NCBI RefSeq assembly: GCF_000179235.2
Contig: NZ_CP039373.1
Location: forward strand, 1,953,860 to 2,017,859
Direction: 5' to 3'
Length of the DNA stretch: 64,000 bases
From: Synechococcus sp. CB0101
GTDB lineage: Bacteria > Cyanobacteriota > Cyanobacteriia > PCC-6307 > Cyanobiaceae
The notes under the pieces were generated by a model. That model ran no database searches, was not told where the DNA came from, and saw nothing but the letters and a program-made list of their open reading frames with translations. This document shows positions 41,564 to 52,378 of this stretch, piece by piece. A program made the position numbers and the translations under genes. Positions within the stretch are counted from its first letter, which is position 1. Every line of letters starts with the position of its first letter.

Positions 41564-41577
41564 AGTACAGGCGTACG
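41564..41577. promoter_or_regulatory. Candidate LexA box upstream of recA
   Basis: AGTACAGGCGTACG fits the cyanobacterial LexA consensus RGTACNNNDGTWCB as I recall it, in 13 of 14 positions (C instead of D). It contains a GTAC-N4-GTAC repeat. It lies between the HAD gene end (41586) and the recA start. Confidence 0.45.
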
Positions 41578-41585
41578 CTAGCGGA

Positions 41586-42338
41586 TCAGGGCCAGCTCGC
41601 CAGGGGTGCGGCGAACTGCTCCGGCTCCAGGGGGCTGATGCCGGCTGGGAGGTCCGCCAGGTCGCCGGGGGCCAGGTAGCCCCAGGTCACCAGGAAGCAG
41701 CGCACGGCCTCGAGTCCTGCGGTGGCGCGAACGGCCTCGAGGGTGGGCCGGCGATCTTCTACAAACCAGATCGGGTGAGACCGCTGGCGGCTCAGCTGCA
41801 GCAGCACCTCGGGCTTGCTGCCCTGCTCGTGGCCATCCACGGCTTCGGGCTCCAGCCCGTAGGCCTGCAGCAGTTGCTGAGCGAAGGCGCCGCCCTTGGT
41901 GGTCAGCACCCGCCAGGGGCTGCCGCCTTGGCTCAGGGCCTGCAACCGTTCGATCACGCCGGGGTAGGGCTGGTGCAGAGCCAGCCAGGCCTCGGGGTTG
42001 GTGTCGATCGCCTCCTGGCGCAGCGCTTCAAGGCTGCGTTGCAGGGTGTAGGGCTCAACCTGCCAGCGCACCAGTGCGGCCTGGAGATGGCGGTCGTAAT
42101 GGCTGAGGTAATCGGGCAGGTTGAGCTCCGGCCTGGAGAGCTCCAGAGCGGCCAGCACCATTTCCCAGCCCTTGTGGATCAGCGGCCGCAGTTGGCTGAA
42201 CCCGGGGGGTGCCTGCTCGGGCAGCGTGCACTGGGGGCAGAGTGCCAGGGCGGCGCGGCGGGCACTCCACCAGTACTCGGCCATGCCATCGACCAGCACG
42301 CCATCGAAATCGAACACCAGCAGTGGCGCATCAGCCAT
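41586..42338 (-). CDS. HAD-superfamily hydrolase
   Basis: A 250-residue HAD phosphatase-like protein. Motif I is LVFDFDGVLVDG (nucleophile Asp and acid/base Asp), motif II VLTTKGG (Thr), motif III Lys in GSKPEVLLQL, and motif IV WFVEDRRPTLEAV (two acidic residues). An alpha-helical cap lies between motifs I and II (residues 20-120). The family dephosphorylates small molecules; the substrate is unknown. It lies between tRNA-Gln and recA on the same strand, and the long gap with the LexA-like box suggests recA is separately controlled. Confidence 0.88.
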   Translation of the reverse strand: MADAPLLVFDFDGVLVDGMAEYWWSARRAALALCPQCTLPEQAPPGFSQLRPLIHKGWEMVLAALELSRPELNLPDYLSHYDRHLQAALVRWQVEPYTLQRSLEALRQEAIDTNPEAWLALHQPYPGVIERLQALSQGGSPWRVLTTKGGAFAQQLLQAYGLEPEAVDGHEQGSKPEVLLQLSRQRSHPIWFVEDRRPTLEAVRATAGLEAVRCFLVTWGYLAPGDLADLPAGISPLEPEQFAAPLASWP

Positions 42339-42356
42339 GGCTGGAAGCTCTGAAAA

Positions 42357-42428
42357 CTGGGCCGCTAGGATTCGAACCTAGGAATGGCGGGACCAAAACC
42401 CGCTGCCTTACCACTTGGCGACGGCCCA
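42357..42428 (-). tRNA. tRNA-Gln (TTG)
   Basis: A 72-base cloverleaf on the minus strand. Acceptor TGGGCCG pairs with CGGCCCA, discriminator G. Anticodon stem GCGGG/CCCGC encloses TTTTGGT with anticodon TTG. T-arm CTAGGTTCGAATCCTAG. CCA is not encoded. Confidence 0.95.
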
Positions 42429-42535
42429 ACGAGTCGCTCAGGTCAGGCGCCGAGGCGCTGCTGTGCGAGCACTCAGATAGTTACCCACAGCGGGTCGACC
42501 TTCGTCAATCTCGCCGGCCAATCTTGCTCCCGCCG

Positions 42536-44209
42536 TCAGCGCGGAAAGATGCGCAGCCGCTGCTGGCGGCCGCTGCCGAAGTCGGCGGTGGCCAGCTGAT
42601 AGCGAGCGGCGAGCTCCGCCTGCAGGCGACGCACCCGCTCGCTGCGGGGCAGCAATTCCACCGGTTGCCCCTTGGCCAGCACGAGCTGCTCCACGGCTAA
42701 GCGGCACTCCTCCAGGGCGGCCAGATCGTCGTCGGCGCCGCTGCGGCCTGGCTCGGCCTGGGGCGGTTCCGCCGGCTCTCGCCGCTGCAGCAGCCGCTCG
42801 AGGCCCCGTTGTACCTGCGGCAGGGTGTCGGCCTTGATCACCAGGATTGGTACGCCGGCCTGCTGAGCGCGGCGACGCAGCTCCGGTTGCTGGCCCAGGT
42901 GTTGACGCAGAGCCAGCACCACATCGGCCTCCTCCACGGTCTCCACGCACTGCACCGGCAGGCGGCGGCTGCGGATCGCCTGCTCCAGCAGCAGTGCACT
43001 CACGCCGACCCCGTAGAGCAGCAAGGGCGATTGGGGGGCGCCGGCTTGGGCTTCATCCGGTGCTGGTTCGGGCTCAGGAGCAGCCACGGGATCCGGAAGC
43101 GGCACCGGGGCCAGGTCCCGTGGGCGGCGTGGCAGCGGCGGCCGACCGCCCTGGGCTGGTTCGGGGCGGATCAGGGCCTGGGGAGGGCTCGGTTCCTGGA
43201 GGTGCAGGCGACCATCGCCATCAAGTTCGCGCACCTGCGGCCGCGGCAGTTGTCCCCGCAGCAGCAGATCCACGGTGCGGGCCACATCGCGGTGCACCAG
43301 CCAGCGGTTGCGCGTGTGCATCTCCACCGCCAGCGGGAAGGTGGGTTCAGCCGCGCGCTCCAGGACGGTTTTCTGGCTGCGTCGTCGCCGGGCCTCCTCA
43401 TCGCCGAGCGTCACCGATTCAATGCCCCCCACCAGGTCGCTGAGGGTGGGGTTTTTCACCAGGTTGGCCAGTTCATTGCCGTGGGCCGTGGCCACCAGCA
43501 TCACGCCGCGCTCAGCGATGGTGCGCGCGGCCTGGGCTTCCAACTCCGTGCCGATTTCATCGATCACGATGACTTCCGGCATGTGGTTTTCCACGGCCTC
43601 GATCATCACTTGGTGCTGCAGTTCAGGGCGGGCCACTTGCATGCGCCGGGCCCGGCCGATGGCGGGGTGGGGAATGTCGCCATCGCCAGCGATCTCGTTG
43701 CTGGTGTCGATCACCACCACCCGCTTGCCCAGCTCATCGGCCAGTACCCGCGCGATTTCACGCAGGGCCGTGGTTTTGCCCACGCCCGGGCGGCCCATCA
43801 GCAGCAGCGATTGGCCCGAATCCATCAGATCGCGCACCATTGCCACCGTGCCGAACACGGCTCGCCCCACACGGCAGGTGAGGCCCACGATCGTGCCGGT
43901 GCGGTTGCGGATGGCGCTGATGCGGTGCAGGGTGCGCTCAATGCCGGCGCGGTTGTCGCCACCGAAGGCGCCCAGCTGCTCCACCACGGCCGCCAGGTCG
44001 GCCCGCTCCACCACGGCATCGCCCAGGCCCACGGCCCGTCCGGGGTAGCGGGCCTCGGGAACGCGCCCCAGATCCAGCACCACCTCCAGCAATTGCTCGC
44101 GGGCCTCAGGCGGGGCCAGGGCCTGGCGCACGGCCTCAGGCAGCACCTCCAGCAGGCGGTCGAGGTCGTCGGTGATGCGCTGGGGGCTGATCGGAGCGGA
44201 AACCATCAC
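42536..44209 (-). CDS. ycf45: Ycf45-type AAA ATPase with R3H domain
   Basis: A 557-residue protein. The SpoIIIAA-like ATPase domain has [19 protein letters not shown] (Walker A at 139-147), [25 protein letters not shown] and [17 protein letters not shown] (Walker B). A long Pro/Glu-rich linker (330-400) follows, then a second domain and a C-terminal R3H-like segment ([26 protein letters not shown]). The same architecture is found in plastid-encoded Ycf45 and cyanobacterial R3H ATPases, proposed to bind nucleic acid. Function is undetermined. Start MMVSAP at 44209. It lies 52 bases downstream of ldpA. Confidence 0.87.
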   Translation of the reverse strand: MMVSAPISPQRITDDLDRLLEVLPEAVRQALAPPEAREQLLEVVLDLGRVPEARYPGRAVGLGDAVVERADLAAVVEQLGAFGGDNRAGIERTLHRISAIRNRTGTIVGLTCRVGRAVFGTVAMVRDLMDSGQSLLLMGRPGVGKTTALREIARVLADELGKRVVVIDTSNEIAGDGDIPHPAIGRARRMQVARPELQHQVMIEAVENHMPEVIVIDEIGTELEAQAARTIAERGVMLVATAHGNELANLVKNPTLSDLVGGIESVTLGDEEARRRRSQKTVLERAAEPTFPLAVEMHTRNRWLVHRDVARTVDLLLRGQLPRPQVRELDGDGRLHLQEPSPPQALIRPEPAQGGRPPLPRRPRDLAPVPLPDPVAAPEPEPAPDEAQAGAPQSPLLLYGVGVSALLLEQAIRSRRLPVQCVETVEEADVVLALRQHLGQQPELRRRAQQAGVPILVIKADTLPQVQRGLERLLQRREPAEPPQAEPGRSGADDDLAALEECRLAVEQLVLAKGQPVELLPRSERVRRLQAELAARYQLATADFGSGRQQRLRIFPR

Positions 44210-44261
44210 GGGTGGCTGAGCCGGCAGAGGCGCCGAGCGTCCTGAACTGGCGTTCTAGCCA

Positions 44262-45311
44262 TCAGCGGCTCTGCCAGGGCGCGATCAGTGCTTTGGCCAG
44301 GCTCAAGGCCTGCGCCAGCAGGTGGGGCTGGTCCCGCAGCGGTAGGTCGTGGCCCTCGGCCTCCACCAGCAGGGGTTGCAGCAGGCTGCGGGCCATCCCG
44401 CCAAAGGCCACACCCGCCGCGCCGGCATCGTCGGCGAGCAATCCAGCGGTGCTGGCATTGGTGCCGCCGGCCAGCTGGAGTGGGCCGGGTGGGGCCCAGG
44501 GGCGGATCGCCTCCAGCAACTTCACGGCGGAGCGGGCTGTGCCTACGCCCACATCGCCGCTCATCGGCCGGCCATCGAGCTGCCAGAGCGGTTGGAGCTG
44601 GGCCTGGCGCACCAAGGCGAAGCGCTGCCACAGCTCGGCGGCCAGCTCACGGGCAGTGAGAGGTGCCTCCGGAGCTGGTGCGTCTGGATGGCTCTTCGCG
44701 CCGGCGCCCCGCTCCAGACCGCAGCTCACCGCCAGGCGCTGCAGGGGCACGCCGCTGGCCTGCACCTGCTGCAGCCGTTGGGCAAAGGCCTCCTGGCGCC
44801 CCGCTTGGGTGTGCAGCTCCACGGCATCGGGTTGCACGCTCGCCAGCAGCTGCGGCACCACCTCCGGGCTGAGCAGCACCTGTTGCTCGTTGATTAACCC
44901 GAGAGGGCAGGCCGGCAGGCAGCGGCCGCAGCCGTAGCAGCGCTCAGCCAGCACACCGCCGCTGTCTCCAATCGCCAAGGCGGGGCAGACCCTTTGGCAG
45001 GGCCGAGGGCAGGAGCTGGGGCAGCGCTGTGGATCAAAGCTGGCCTTGCGGAAATGGGGATCAGCCCCATCGCTCAGGCTGAGCATCAGCCAGGGGCGGG
45101 TGGCGCCGCGCTCCTCAGCCCAGGCCATGCCGCGCCGCGCCGCGGCAGCGACGGCTGCATCGGCGGCCACATCGATGCAGTGCACGCCCGCCAGGCTGTA
45201 CACGGCACAGAGATCTTCAATCGCGGCCAGGTCTTGGTTGCCGGCGCCGCAGATCAGCTTCACAAAGCGGCCGGCCGCCAGGGCGGCTTCGGCAGCCGCC
45301 GGAGCGCTCAA
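44262..45311 (-). CDS. ldpA: Light-dependent period protein LdpA (circadian clock input)
   Basis: A 349-residue redox-sensing protein with ferredoxin-type cysteine clusters: [18 protein letters not shown] and [15 protein letters not shown] (two 4Fe-4S or 3Fe-4S sites, residues ~105-145). The N-terminal region [36 protein letters not shown] is the family's signature. In Synechococcus elongatus LdpA tunes the clock period with light through cellular redox state and interacts with KaiA and CikA. It overlaps ndhN by four bases, so clock input and NDH-1 genes are coupled here. Confidence 0.87.
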   Translation of the reverse strand: MSAPAAAEAALAAGRFVKLICGAGNQDLAAIEDLCAVYSLAGVHCIDVAADAAVAAAARRGMAWAEERGATRPWLMLSLSDGADPHFRKASFDPQRCPSSCPRPCQRVCPALAIGDSGGVLAERCYGCGRCLPACPLGLINEQQVLLSPEVVPQLLASVQPDAVELHTQAGRQEAFAQRLQQVQASGVPLQRLAVSCGLERGAGAKSHPDAPAPEAPLTARELAAELWQRFALVRQAQLQPLWQLDGRPMSGDVGVGTARSAVKLLEAIRPWAPPGPLQLAGGTNASTAGLLADDAGAAGVAFGGMARSLLQPLLVEAEGHDLPLRDQPHLLAQALSLAKALIAPWQSR

Positions 45312-45775
45312 GCGGCCTGAGCGAGTACCGAAGCGAGGGGCTGCCAGCGCAGGGCTCGGGCACCGCCCAGTTCCACCACAATCTTCAGGCGAGGTTCACG
45401 CCGGGTGAGTTCCAGCAGGGCGGCCAGTTCAGCCTGGGAGAGCACCTGCCCTTCCAGCAGCCAGAGCAACACCGGCGCGTTGCCATCAAAGAGGTGGCCG
45501 AGTTGCGGTGCTGCCATGTGCACTTCACCCACGGCTGCGCCACGGCCCACGCTCTGGTGGCCGAGGTGGGGCGGGCGCACGCCGTGCTGTTGGAGCAGAA
45601 ACGCCTCGGGATCGCCCAGTCCCCGGGCTGAGGTGATCTGGGCCCTGTAGCCCGCGGCGCGCAACCGGCGCAGCAGACGCGTTTCGGCGCCACCTTCTAA
45701 TGGCGCGTAGAGGGCGAGGGCACCAGCGCGCTCCAGCTCCTGGCGAAATCCGCGGCCGGTGAGCAGCAGGGGCAT
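45308..45775 (-). CDS. ndhN: NAD(P)H-quinone oxidoreductase subunit N
   Basis: A 155-residue cyanobacterial NDH-1 subunit of the peripheral arm. Start [29 protein letters not shown] is the family N-terminus; later [33 protein letters not shown] and [19 protein letters not shown] agree. NDH-1 drives cyclic electron flow and respiration in thylakoids. ATG 45775 is used; the frame runs upstream to 46009 without similarity. It heads the ndhN-ldpA (and possibly ycf45) transcript. A promoter-like pair lies at 45840-45869. Confidence 0.9.
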   Translation of the reverse strand: MPLLLTGRGFRQELERAGALALYAPLEGGAETRLLRRLRAAGYRAQITSARGLGDPEAFLLQQHGVRPPHLGHQSVGRGAAVGEVHMAAPQLGHLFDGNAPVLLWLLEGQVLSQAELAALLELTRREPRLKIVVELGGARALRWQPLASVLAQAA

Positions 45776-46172
45776 GGGCTGGGCGGGATGCTGGGGCGAG
45801 TCTGGCAGGACACCGCCTCGCCATGGGGTGTCGGGTCGTGAGATACCATGTTCGCTTGTGCAATTGCAACTGTGCCCGTCCGCTAGCCGGGCCTCCAGCG
45901 CACTGCACAAGGTCGCCAGTGGTGGCGGCCTTCCCGGGCCTGTGTGGCTCTCACGAGTCACCGGGAAACTGCTGAATCTGATGAACGGGTCTCCCGCGCA
46001 TCCCAGCAAGTCCCAGCCCCCGCTGTTTCGACGCTGCTAGCCCAACCGAATCTGCGCGCTGCTTCCCCGGATCGCTCCGGATGCAGCCCAACCGATCCGG
46101 CCCAACTGCGCAACCCGATTCAGCCACGCCACTCCTGAGGAGTGGTGGTCCTGCTGGCGTTTCTCCCTCCAT
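45776..46172. other. Divergent promoter region between ndhN and the ribosomal protein operon
   Basis: About 400 bases without a supported gene. It holds the ndhN promoter candidate, a 10-bp palindrome TGCAATTGCA (45859-45868), and GACACC/GGTGTC arms in the ndhN leader. The long leader of rplC presumably contains its promoter; I cannot point to it with confidence. Confidence 0.45.
45840..45869 (-). promoter_or_regulatory. Promoter candidate for ndhN
   Basis: On the minus strand TTGCAA (45869-45864) and TATCTC (45845-45840) are separated by 18 bp, giving a leader of about 57 bases. The palindrome TGCAATTGCA overlaps the -35, a possible operator. Confidence 0.35.
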
Positions 46173-46820
46173 ATGTCCATCGGCATTCTTGGGAAGAAAC
46201 TGGGCATGTCCCAGTTCTTCGACGACGAAGGCAGATCCATCCCGGTCACCGTGATCGAGGCGGGTCCCTGCCGGATTACCCAACTCAAAACCGACAGCAC
46301 CGACGGCTACACCGCCGTTCAGCTGGGCTTCGGTGACATCCGCGAGAAGCTCGTCAACAAGCCGGCCAAGGGTCACCTGGCCAAGTCCGGCAGCGAGCCT
46401 CTGCGCCACCTGAAGGAGTACCGCGTCGACACCGTCGACGGTCTGGAGCTCGGTGGTGCAATCACCGTGGCCGCCTTTGAGGCGGGCCAGAAGGTCGATG
46501 TGAGCGGCGACACCATCGGTCGTGGTTTCGCTGGTTATCAGAAGCGCCACGGCTTCAGCCGCGGCCCCATGACCCACGGTTCAAAGAACCACCGCGAACC
46601 GGGTTCCACCGGCGCCGGCACCACCCCCGGCCGCGTGTACCCCGGCAAGCGCATGGCTGGTCGCTACGGCGGCAAGCAAATCACCACCCGCGGCCTCGTG
46701 ATCCTGAAAGTGGATGCCGAGCGCAACCTGCTCGTGGTGAAGGGCTCGGTGCCCGGTAAGCCCGGCGCCCTGCTGAACATCCTCCCCGCCAAGCGGGTGG
46801 GCGCTAAAGCCGCGAACTGA
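46173..46820 (+). CDS. rplC: 50S ribosomal protein L3
   Basis: A 215-residue early-assembly 23S-binding protein. [20 protein letters not shown] is the family N-terminus; the central loop [30 protein letters not shown] (here part of the peptidyl-transferase-near extension) and [15 protein letters not shown] are conserved. It is the first gene of the cluster: rpsJ, its usual upstream neighbour in the S10 operon of other bacteria, is absent, as is normal in cyanobacteria. rplD follows after 11 bases with a GAGGA-type ribosome binding site. Confidence 0.98.
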   Translation: MSIGILGKKLGMSQFFDDEGRSIPVTVIEAGPCRITQLKTDSTDGYTAVQLGFGDIREKLVNKPAKGHLAKSGSEPLRHLKEYRVDTVDGLELGGAITVAAFEAGQKVDVSGDTIGRGFAGYQKRHGFSRGPMTHGSKNHREPGSTGAGTTPGRVYPGKRMAGRYGGKQITTRGLVILKVDAERNLLVVKGSVPGKPGALLNILPAKRVGAKAAN

Positions 46821-46831
46821 GGAGGACAGAA

Positions 46832-47467
46832 ATGGCTAACTGTGTTGTTCGCGATTGGCAGGGCAAGGAGGCCGGCAAGGCCACCCTTGAGCTGAAGGTC
46901 GCCAAGGAAACATCGGCTAACGACCTGGTGCACCGCGCTGTGGTGCGTCAGCTGGCCCACGCCCGTCAGGGCACCGCCAGCACCCTCACCCGCGCCGAAG
47001 TGGCCGGTGGTGGTCGCAAGCCCTACAAGCAGAAGGGCACCGGTCGCGCTCGTCAGGGTTCGATCCGCACTCCCCTGCGCCCCGGTGGTGGCGTGGTATT
47101 CGGGCCCAAGCCCCGCACCTACAACCTGGCGATGAACCGCAAGGAGCGTCGTCTGGCCCTGCGCACCGCGCTGATGAGCCGCGCCGCCGACATCACGGTG
47201 GTGAAGGGCTTCGCTGCTGGTCTGGACACCCCCAAGACCAAAGAAATCACGGCAGCCCTGGGCCGCTTCGGCATCGCCGATGGCGCCAAGGTGCTGGTGG
47301 TGCTGGATGCCCCCAGCGAGGTGGTGCGCCGTTCGGTGCGCAACCTTGAAAAGGTGAAGCTGATCGCCGCTGATCAGCTCAACGTGTTCGATCTGCTCCA
47401 CGCCAACCATCTGGTGGTGAGCGAGGAAGCGCTCGCGAAGATTCAGGAGGTCTACGGCGATGACTGA
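46832..47467 (+). CDS. rplD: 50S ribosomal protein L4
   Basis: A 211-residue protein with [55 protein letters not shown]-type exit-tunnel loop blocks and a conserved C-terminal globular half. In E. coli L4 also represses the S10 operon; whether cyanobacteria do so is not visible. It overlaps rplW by eight bases (47460-47467), which suggests translational coupling. A Shine-Dalgarno-like GAGGAGG precedes ATG 46832. Confidence 0.98.
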   Translation: MANCVVRDWQGKEAGKATLELKVAKETSANDLVHRAVVRQLAHARQGTASTLTRAEVAGGGRKPYKQKGTGRARQGSIRTPLRPGGGVVFGPKPRTYNLAMNRKERRLALRTALMSRAADITVVKGFAAGLDTPKTKEITAALGRFGIADGAKVLVVLDAPSEVVRRSVRNLEKVKLIAADQLNVFDLLHANHLVVSEEALAKIQEVYGDD

Positions 47468-47762
47468 ACGCTTTAACGGTCGTCTGGCGGATGTGATCCG
47501 CCGGCCGCTGATCACTGAGAAGGCCACCCGGGCCATTGAGCAGAACCAGTACACCTTCGAGGTGGACCACCGCGCTGCCAAGCCCGACATCAAGGCCGCC
47601 GTCGAGCAGCTGTTCGACGTCAAGGTCGTCGGCGTCAGCACCATGAATCCTCCGCGTCGGTCCCGTCGCGTCGGTCGTTTCGCCGGCAAGCGTGCCCAGG
47701 TGAAAAAAGCCGTGGTGCGTCTTGCCGATGGCAACGCCATCCAGCTGTTCCCTGAAGCCTGA
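47460..47762 (+). CDS. rplW: 50S ribosomal protein L23
   Basis: A 100-residue protein at the exit of the nascent-chain tunnel, docking site for trigger factor and SRP. The blocks [24 protein letters not shown] and [25 protein letters not shown], then basic [20 protein letters not shown], are typical. Overlaps rplD by eight bases and is 15 bases before rplB. Confidence 0.97.
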   Translation: MTERFNGRLADVIRRPLITEKATRAIEQNQYTFEVDHRAAKPDIKAAVEQLFDVKVVGVSTMNPPRRSRRVGRFAGKRAQVKKAVVRLADGNAIQLFPEA

Positions 47763-47777
47763 GGGGTTTAACGAATC

Positions 47778-48641
47778 ATGGGAATCCGTAAGTACCGCCC
47801 CATCACCCCCGGCACCCGCACCCGTGTCGCCAGCGACTTCGCTGAAGTCACCGGCCGCGGTCGCGAACGGGGCCTGGTGGTGGCCAAGCACCAGCGCAAA
47901 GGCCGCAACAACCGCGGTGTGATCACCTGCCGTCACCGCGGTGGTGGCCACAAGCGCCTCTACCGCCTGGTCGACTTCCGCCGTGACAAGCACGGTGTGG
48001 TCGCCAAGGTGGCTGCCATCCACTACGACCCGCACCGCAACGCCCGTCTGGCGCTGCTCTTCTACGCCGATGGCGAGAAGCGCTACATCCTGGCTCCGGC
48101 CGGTGTGGCTGTGGGCTCCACCGTGGTGTCGGGCCCTGAGGCTCCGATCGAGAACGGCAACGCTCTGCCCCTCTCCGCCATCCCCCTCGGCTCCAGCGTT
48201 CACTGCGTTGAGCTGTATGCCGGTCGTGGCGGCCAGATGGTGCGCACCGCTGGTGCCAGCGCCCAGGTGATGGCGAAGGAAGGCGATTACGTCGCCCTCA
48301 AGCTGCCCTCCACCGAGGTGCGCCTGGTGCGCCGTGAGTGCTACGCCACCCTCGGCGAAGTGGGCAACTCGGAAGTGCGCAACACCAGCCTGGGTAAGGC
48401 CGGTCGTCGCCGCTGGCTGGGTCGTCGCCCGCAGGTGCGAGGCAGCGTGATGAACCCCTGCGATCACCCCCATGGTGGTGGCGAGGGCCGCGCTCCGATC
48501 GGTCGTTCTGGTCCTGTTACCCCCTGGGGTAAGCCGGCCCTCGGCCTCAAGACCCGCAAGCGGAACAAACCCAGCAATCGGTTTGTGCTCCGGAAACGTC
48601 GTCGCACCTCCAAGCGGAGCCGCGGCGGACGCGATTCGTGA
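47778..48641 (+). CDS. rplB: 50S ribosomal protein L2
   Basis: A 287-residue 23S-binding protein near the peptidyl-transferase centre. Signatures are [30 protein letters not shown] and the C-terminal [22 protein letters not shown] loop with the essential His. The C-terminus is strongly basic. It is followed after 35 bases by rpsS. Confidence 0.98.
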   Translation: MGIRKYRPITPGTRTRVASDFAEVTGRGRERGLVVAKHQRKGRNNRGVITCRHRGGGHKRLYRLVDFRRDKHGVVAKVAAIHYDPHRNARLALLFYADGEKRYILAPAGVAVGSTVVSGPEAPIENGNALPLSAIPLGSSVHCVELYAGRGGQMVRTAGASAQVMAKEGDYVALKLPSTEVRLVRRECYATLGEVGNSEVRNTSLGKAGRRRWLGRRPQVRGSVMNPCDHPHGGGEGRAPIGRSGPVTPWGKPALGLKTRKRNKPSNRFVLRKRRRTSKRSRGGRDS

Positions 48642-48676
48642 TCCAACTCACCGCTTTGCTGTTCGTTTAAACCGCT

Positions 48677-48952
48677 ATGGGACGCTCACTCAAAAAAGGT
48701 CCGTTTATTGCCGACAGCCTTCTGCGCAAGGTTGAAAAGCAGAACGCGGCTGATGACAAGTCCGTGATCAAAACCTGGTCGCGTGCTTCCACGATCCTGC
48801 CGATGATGATCGGCCACACCATTGCCGTGCACAACGGCAAGGCCCACGTGCCCGTCTACGTGACGGAGCAGATGGTGGGCCACAAGCTCGGGGAATTTGC
48901 GCCCACGCGCAACTTCCGCGGCCACATCAAGGACAAGAAAGGAGGCCGCTGA
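48677..48952 (+). CDS. rpsS: 30S ribosomal protein S19
   Basis: A 91-residue protein of the 30S head, forming a pair with S13. [44 protein letters not shown] and [14 protein letters not shown] are the family's conserved sequence. It is followed by rplV four bases after its stop. Confidence 0.98.
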   Translation: MGRSLKKGPFIADSLLRKVEKQNAADDKSVIKTWSRASTILPMMIGHTIAVHNGKAHVPVYVTEQMVGHKLGEFAPTRNFRGHIKDKKGGR

Positions 48953-48956
48953 GGAC

Positions 48957-49310
48957 ATGGCTAACACCACATCCACCACTGCCCAAGCCCACGGCCGCTA
49001 CATCCGCGGTTCCGTGTCGAAGGTGCGCCGGGTGCTCGATCAAATCCGCGGTCGCAGCTATCGCGACGCGCTGATCATGCTCGAGTTCATGCCCTACCGC
49101 TCCACCGGCCCGATCACCAAGGTGCTGCGCAGTGCGGTGGCCAACGCCGAGCACAACCTGGGTCTCGATCCCTCTTCTCTCGTGATCTCCTCCGCCACGG
49201 CGGACATGGGTCCGGTGATGAAGCGCTATCGCCCCCGCGCCCAGGGTCGCGCCTACGCGATCCAGAAAAAGACCTGCCACATCAGCATTGCTGTGGCTCC
49301 TGCCGCCTGA
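48957..49310 (+). CDS. rplV: 50S ribosomal protein L22
   Basis: A 117-residue protein lining the exit tunnel. After a short Thr/Ser/Ala-rich start come [36 protein letters not shown] and [24 protein letters not shown], the tunnel beta-hairpin with its usual RPRAxGRA motif. ATG 48957 is chosen; the frame opens earlier only within rpsS. Confidence 0.98.
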   Translation: MANTTSTTAQAHGRYIRGSVSKVRRVLDQIRGRSYRDALIMLEFMPYRSTGPITKVLRSAVANAEHNLGLDPSSLVISSATADMGPVMKRYRPRAQGRAYAIQKKTCHISIAVAPAA

Positions 49311-49329
49311 CCCCCGAGGACACCGACCG

Positions 49330-50058
49330 ATGGGACACAAGATCCATCCAACCGGACTGCGCCTGGGGATCACCCAGGAGCACCGGTCCCGCTGGTACGC
49401 CCCCAGCAAGACCTATCCGACCCTTCTGCAGGAAGACGATCGGATTCGCAAGTTCATCCACAAGAAGTACGGCGCCGCTGGCATCAGCGACGTGGTGATC
49501 GCCCGCAAGGCCGATCAGCTTGAAGTGGAACTCAAGACCGCCCGCCCCGGCGTGCTCGTTGGCCGTCAAGGCAGCGGCATCGAGGAGCTGCGCAGCGGCA
49601 TCCAGAAAACCATTGGTGATACCTCCCGTCAGGTGCGGATCAACGTGGTGGAAGTGGAGCGTGTCGACGCCGACGCCTACCTGCTGGCCGAGTACATCGC
49701 TCAGCAACTGGAGAAGCGCGTGGCGTTCCGCCGCGTGATGCGCATGGCGATCCAGCGTGCCCAGCGCGCTGGCGTGCTTGGCCTCAAGATCCAGGTGAGC
49801 GGCCGCCTCAACGGTGCCGAGATCGCTCGGACCGAGTGGACTCGCGAAGGCCGTGTGCCCCTGCACACCCTCCGCGCCGACATCGATTACGCCACCAAGG
49901 TGGCCACCACCACCTACGGGGTGCTGGGAATCAAGGTGTGGGTGTTCAAGGGCGAAGTGCTGCCCGGCAATAAGGACAAGGTGCCCGTGGGTGCAGCGCC
50001 GAAGCGCCGCGCCAGCCGCCGGCCCCAACAGTTCGAAGACCGTTCGAACGAAGAGTGA
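49330..50058 (+). CDS. rpsC: 30S ribosomal protein S3
   Basis: A 242-residue protein at the mRNA entry site. [14 protein letters not shown], the KH-domain block [17 protein letters not shown], and the C-terminal domain [33 protein letters not shown]-type sequence are intact. The C-terminal tail is basic. Spacing to rplP is 16 bases with an AGGAGG-like site. Confidence 0.98.
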   Translation: MGHKIHPTGLRLGITQEHRSRWYAPSKTYPTLLQEDDRIRKFIHKKYGAAGISDVVIARKADQLEVELKTARPGVLVGRQGSGIEELRSGIQKTIGDTSRQVRINVVEVERVDADAYLLAEYIAQQLEKRVAFRRVMRMAIQRAQRAGVLGLKIQVSGRLNGAEIARTEWTREGRVPLHTLRADIDYATKVATTTYGVLGIKVWVFKGEVLPGNKDKVPVGAAPKRRASRRPQQFEDRSNEE

Positions 50059-50074
50059 TCAGGAGGCCTGAACC

Positions 50075-50536
50075 ATGCTGAGTCCAAGACGCGTCAAATT
50101 CCGTAAGCAGCAGCGCGGCCGCATGCGCGGTGTCGCCACCCGTGGCAACACCATCGCTTTTGGTCAGTTCGCTCTGCAGGCCCAGGAGTGCGGGTGGATC
50201 ACCTCCCGCCAGATTGAGGCCAGCCGCCGTGCCATGACCCGCTACGTCAAGCGGGGCGGAAAGATCTGGATCCGGATCTTCCCCGACAAGCCGGTGACCA
50301 TGCGCCCCGCTGAAACCCGTATGGGTTCCGGTAAGGGCAACCCCGAGTTCTGGGTGGCCGTGATCAAGCCCGGTCGCATCCTGTTCGAGATGGGCGGTGC
50401 CGACATCACCCCCGAGATCGCCAAGGAAGCCATGCGCCTGGCGCAGTACAAGCTGCCCGTGAAGACCAAGTTCCTGACCCTCGCGGATCAGGAAGCTGCC
50501 CTGGCTGCCGAAGCGGCCACCACCGTGGAGTCCTGA
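50075..50536 (+). CDS. rplP: 50S ribosomal protein L16
   Basis: A 153-residue protein near the A-site t[64 protein letters not shown] and [16 protein letters not shown] are conserved. The C-terminus has an Ala/Glu-rich tail ([13 protein letters not shown]) longer than in E. coli. rpmC follows after two bases. Confidence 0.98.
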   Translation: MLSPRRVKFRKQQRGRMRGVATRGNTIAFGQFALQAQECGWITSRQIEASRRAMTRYVKRGGKIWIRIFPDKPVTMRPAETRMGSGKGNPEFWVAVIKPGRILFEMGGADITPEIAKEAMRLAQYKLPVKTKFLTLADQEAALAAEAATTVES

Positions 50537-50538
50537 CC

Positions 50539-50748
50539 ATGGCCCGTCCCGACATCGCCGAGGTGCGCAAGCTTTCCGACGGCGACATCACCACCCAGAT
50601 CGACGACACCCGTCGCGAGCTGTTCACCCTTCGCTTCGAGCAGGCCACCCGCCGTCTCGAGCAACCGCACCGCTTCAAGGCCGCCCGCATCAAGCTGGCC
50701 CAGCTGCTGACGGTGCAAACGGAGCGCCAGCGCTCCGCCGCTTCCTGA
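50539..50748 (+). CDS. rpmC: 50S ribosomal protein L29
   Basis: A 69-residue helical-hairpin protein near the tunnel exit beside L23. [43 protein letters not shown] matches the family's two-helix pattern in shape. The start lies two bases after rplP's stop. Confidence 0.97.
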   Translation: MARPDIAEVRKLSDGDITTQIDDTRRELFTLRFEQATRRLEQPHRFKAARIKLAQLLTVQTERQRSAAS

Positions 50749-50765
50749 TCCCCTAAGTAACCGTT

Positions 50766-51017
50766 ATGGCAACCAAGGAAAGGGTCGGCACCGTCGTCAG
50801 CGACAAGATGGATAAGACCGTGGTGGTGGCGGTGGAAAACCGCTTCCCTCACCCCATCTATCAAAAGACGGTGAGCCGCACCAAGCGCTACAAGGCGCAC
50901 GACGAGGAGAACGCCTGCAAGGTGGGAGACCGCGTCCGCATCACCGAAACCCGTCCCCTCAGCCGCACCAAGCGCTGGGCCGTGGCCGAGGTGCTGAACA
51001 CCAGCAGCGCCAGCTGA
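50766..51017 (+). CDS. rpsQ: 30S ribosomal protein S17
   Basis: An 83-residue OB-fold protein that binds 16S rRNA early. [42 protein letters not shown] and [19 protein letters not shown] are typical. It lies between rpmC and rplN, with short spacers. Confidence 0.98.
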   Translation: MATKERVGTVVSDKMDKTVVVAVENRFPHPIYQKTVSRTKRYKAHDEENACKVGDRVRITETRPLSRTKRWAVAEVLNTSSAS

Positions 51018-51029
51018 GGAGATCTCCCG

Positions 51030-51395
51030 ATGATTCAACAGGAAACGTTCCTCAACGTCGCTGACAACAGCGGCGCCAAGCGCATCCAGTGCATCCGTGT
51101 GCTGGGCACCAATCGTCGCTACGCCCACGTGGGCGATGTGATCGTGGCCGCCGTTAAAGACGCCATGCCCAACATGGGCGTCAAGAAGTCGGATGTGGTG
51201 AAGGCCGTGGTGGTGCGCACCAAGGCCACCCTGCGTCGCGTCAACGGCAACTCGATCCGTTTCGACGACAACGCTGCCGTGATCCTCGGCACTGACAACA
51301 ACCCCAAGGGCACCCGCGTCTTCGGTCCTGTGGCTCGCGAACTGCGCGACCGCAACTTCACCAAGATCGTGTCCCTCGCTCCGGAGGTGATCTGA
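51030..51395 (+). CDS. rplN: 50S ribosomal protein L14
   Basis: A 121-residue protein at the subunit interface. [26 protein letters not shown] and the C-terminal [27 protein letters not shown] are diagnostic. The next gene begins one base after its stop. Confidence 0.99.
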   Translation: MIQQETFLNVADNSGAKRIQCIRVLGTNRRYAHVGDVIVAAVKDAMPNMGVKKSDVVKAVVVRTKATLRRVNGNSIRFDDNAAVILGTDNNPKGTRVFGPVARELRDRNFTKIVSLAPEVI

Positions 51396-51396
51396 G

Positions 51397-51753
51397 ATGG
51401 CGACTGCCACCCCTAAAGCCAAGGCTCAGGTGCGCACCAAAATGCGCATCAAGAAGGGCGACACCGTTCAGGTGATCAGCGGTAAGGACAAGGGCAAGAC
51501 CGGTGAGGTCCTGCGCACCCTTCCCTATGAAAACCGTGTGGTGGTGCAGGGTGTGAACCTGCGCACCCGTCACGTCAAGCCCACCCAAGAGGGCGAGACC
51601 GGCCGCATCGTCACCGAGGAAGCCTCCCTGCACGCCTCCAACGTGATGCTGTATTCCACCGACAAAAAGGTGGCCAGCCGCGTCGAAATCGTGGTGGAGA
51701 AAGACGGCACCAAGAAGCGCCGCCTCAAGAAAACCGGCGAGATCCTCGACTGA
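51397..51753 (+). CDS. rplX: 50S ribosomal protein L24
   Basis: A 118-residue assembly-initiator protein. The KOW motif is [40 protein letters not shown] and [14 protein letters not shown] follow. The N-terminal ~14 residues are an Ala/Lys extension. It starts one base after the rplN stop. Confidence 0.98.
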   Translation: MATATPKAKAQVRTKMRIKKGDTVQVISGKDKGKTGEVLRTLPYENRVVVQGVNLRTRHVKPTQEGETGRIVTEEASLHASNVMLYSTDKKVASRVEIVVEKDGTKKRRLKKTGEILD

Positions 51754-51819
51754 TCTCCATCTCTATCAACCTTGTCCGCCTTCTGACCAAGCCCAGAAGC
51801 GCAACCCCTGTCCCCCGTC

Positions 51820-52359
51820 ATGTCCCTTAAACAGAACTATCGGGAGAAGATCCAGCCCAAGCTGCTGAAGGATCTCAACCTCTCGAACATCCACGAAGTC
51901 CCCAAGCTGGTCAAAGTGACCGTCAACCGGGGCCTCGGTGAAGCCGCCCAGAATGCCAAGGCCCTCGAGGCCTCCATCGAGGAGCTGGCCACGATCACCG
52001 GTCAAAAGGTGAATGTGACCCGCGCCAAGAAAGCCATCGCCGGCTTCAAGATCCGTCAGGGCATGCCGATCGGTGTGGCCGTCACCCTGCGTGGCGACCG
52101 CATGTATGCGTTCCTCGAGCGTCTGATCCATCTGGCTCTGCCGCGCATCCGCGATTTCCGCGGCGTGAGCGAGAAGAGCTTTGACGGTCGGGGCAACTAC
52201 ACCCTTGGGGTGAAGGAGCAAATCATTTTCCCTGAGATCTCCTTCGACAAGATCGATGCCATCCGGGGCATGGACATCACCATCGTGACCACTGCCCGTA
52301 ACGACGAAGAGGGCCGGGCCCTCCTCCGCGAGATGGGAATGCCGTTCCGCAGTAACTGA
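51820..52359 (+). CDS. rplE: 50S ribosomal protein L5
   Basis: A 179-residue 5S rRNA-binding protein. [47 protein letters not shown] and [30 protein letters not shown] are conserved. rpsN, which often follows rplE elsewhere, is missing; rpsH comes next. That is the usual cyanobacterial order. Confidence 0.98.
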   Translation: MSLKQNYREKIQPKLLKDLNLSNIHEVPKLVKVTVNRGLGEAAQNAKALEASIEELATITGQKVNVTRAKKAIAGFKIRQGMPIGVAVTLRGDRMYAFLERLIHLALPRIRDFRGVSEKSFDGRGNYTLGVKEQIIFPEISFDKIDAIRGMDITIVTTARNDEEGRALLREMGMPFRSN

Positions 52360-52378
52360 GCCCTCTTCGGACCCGACC

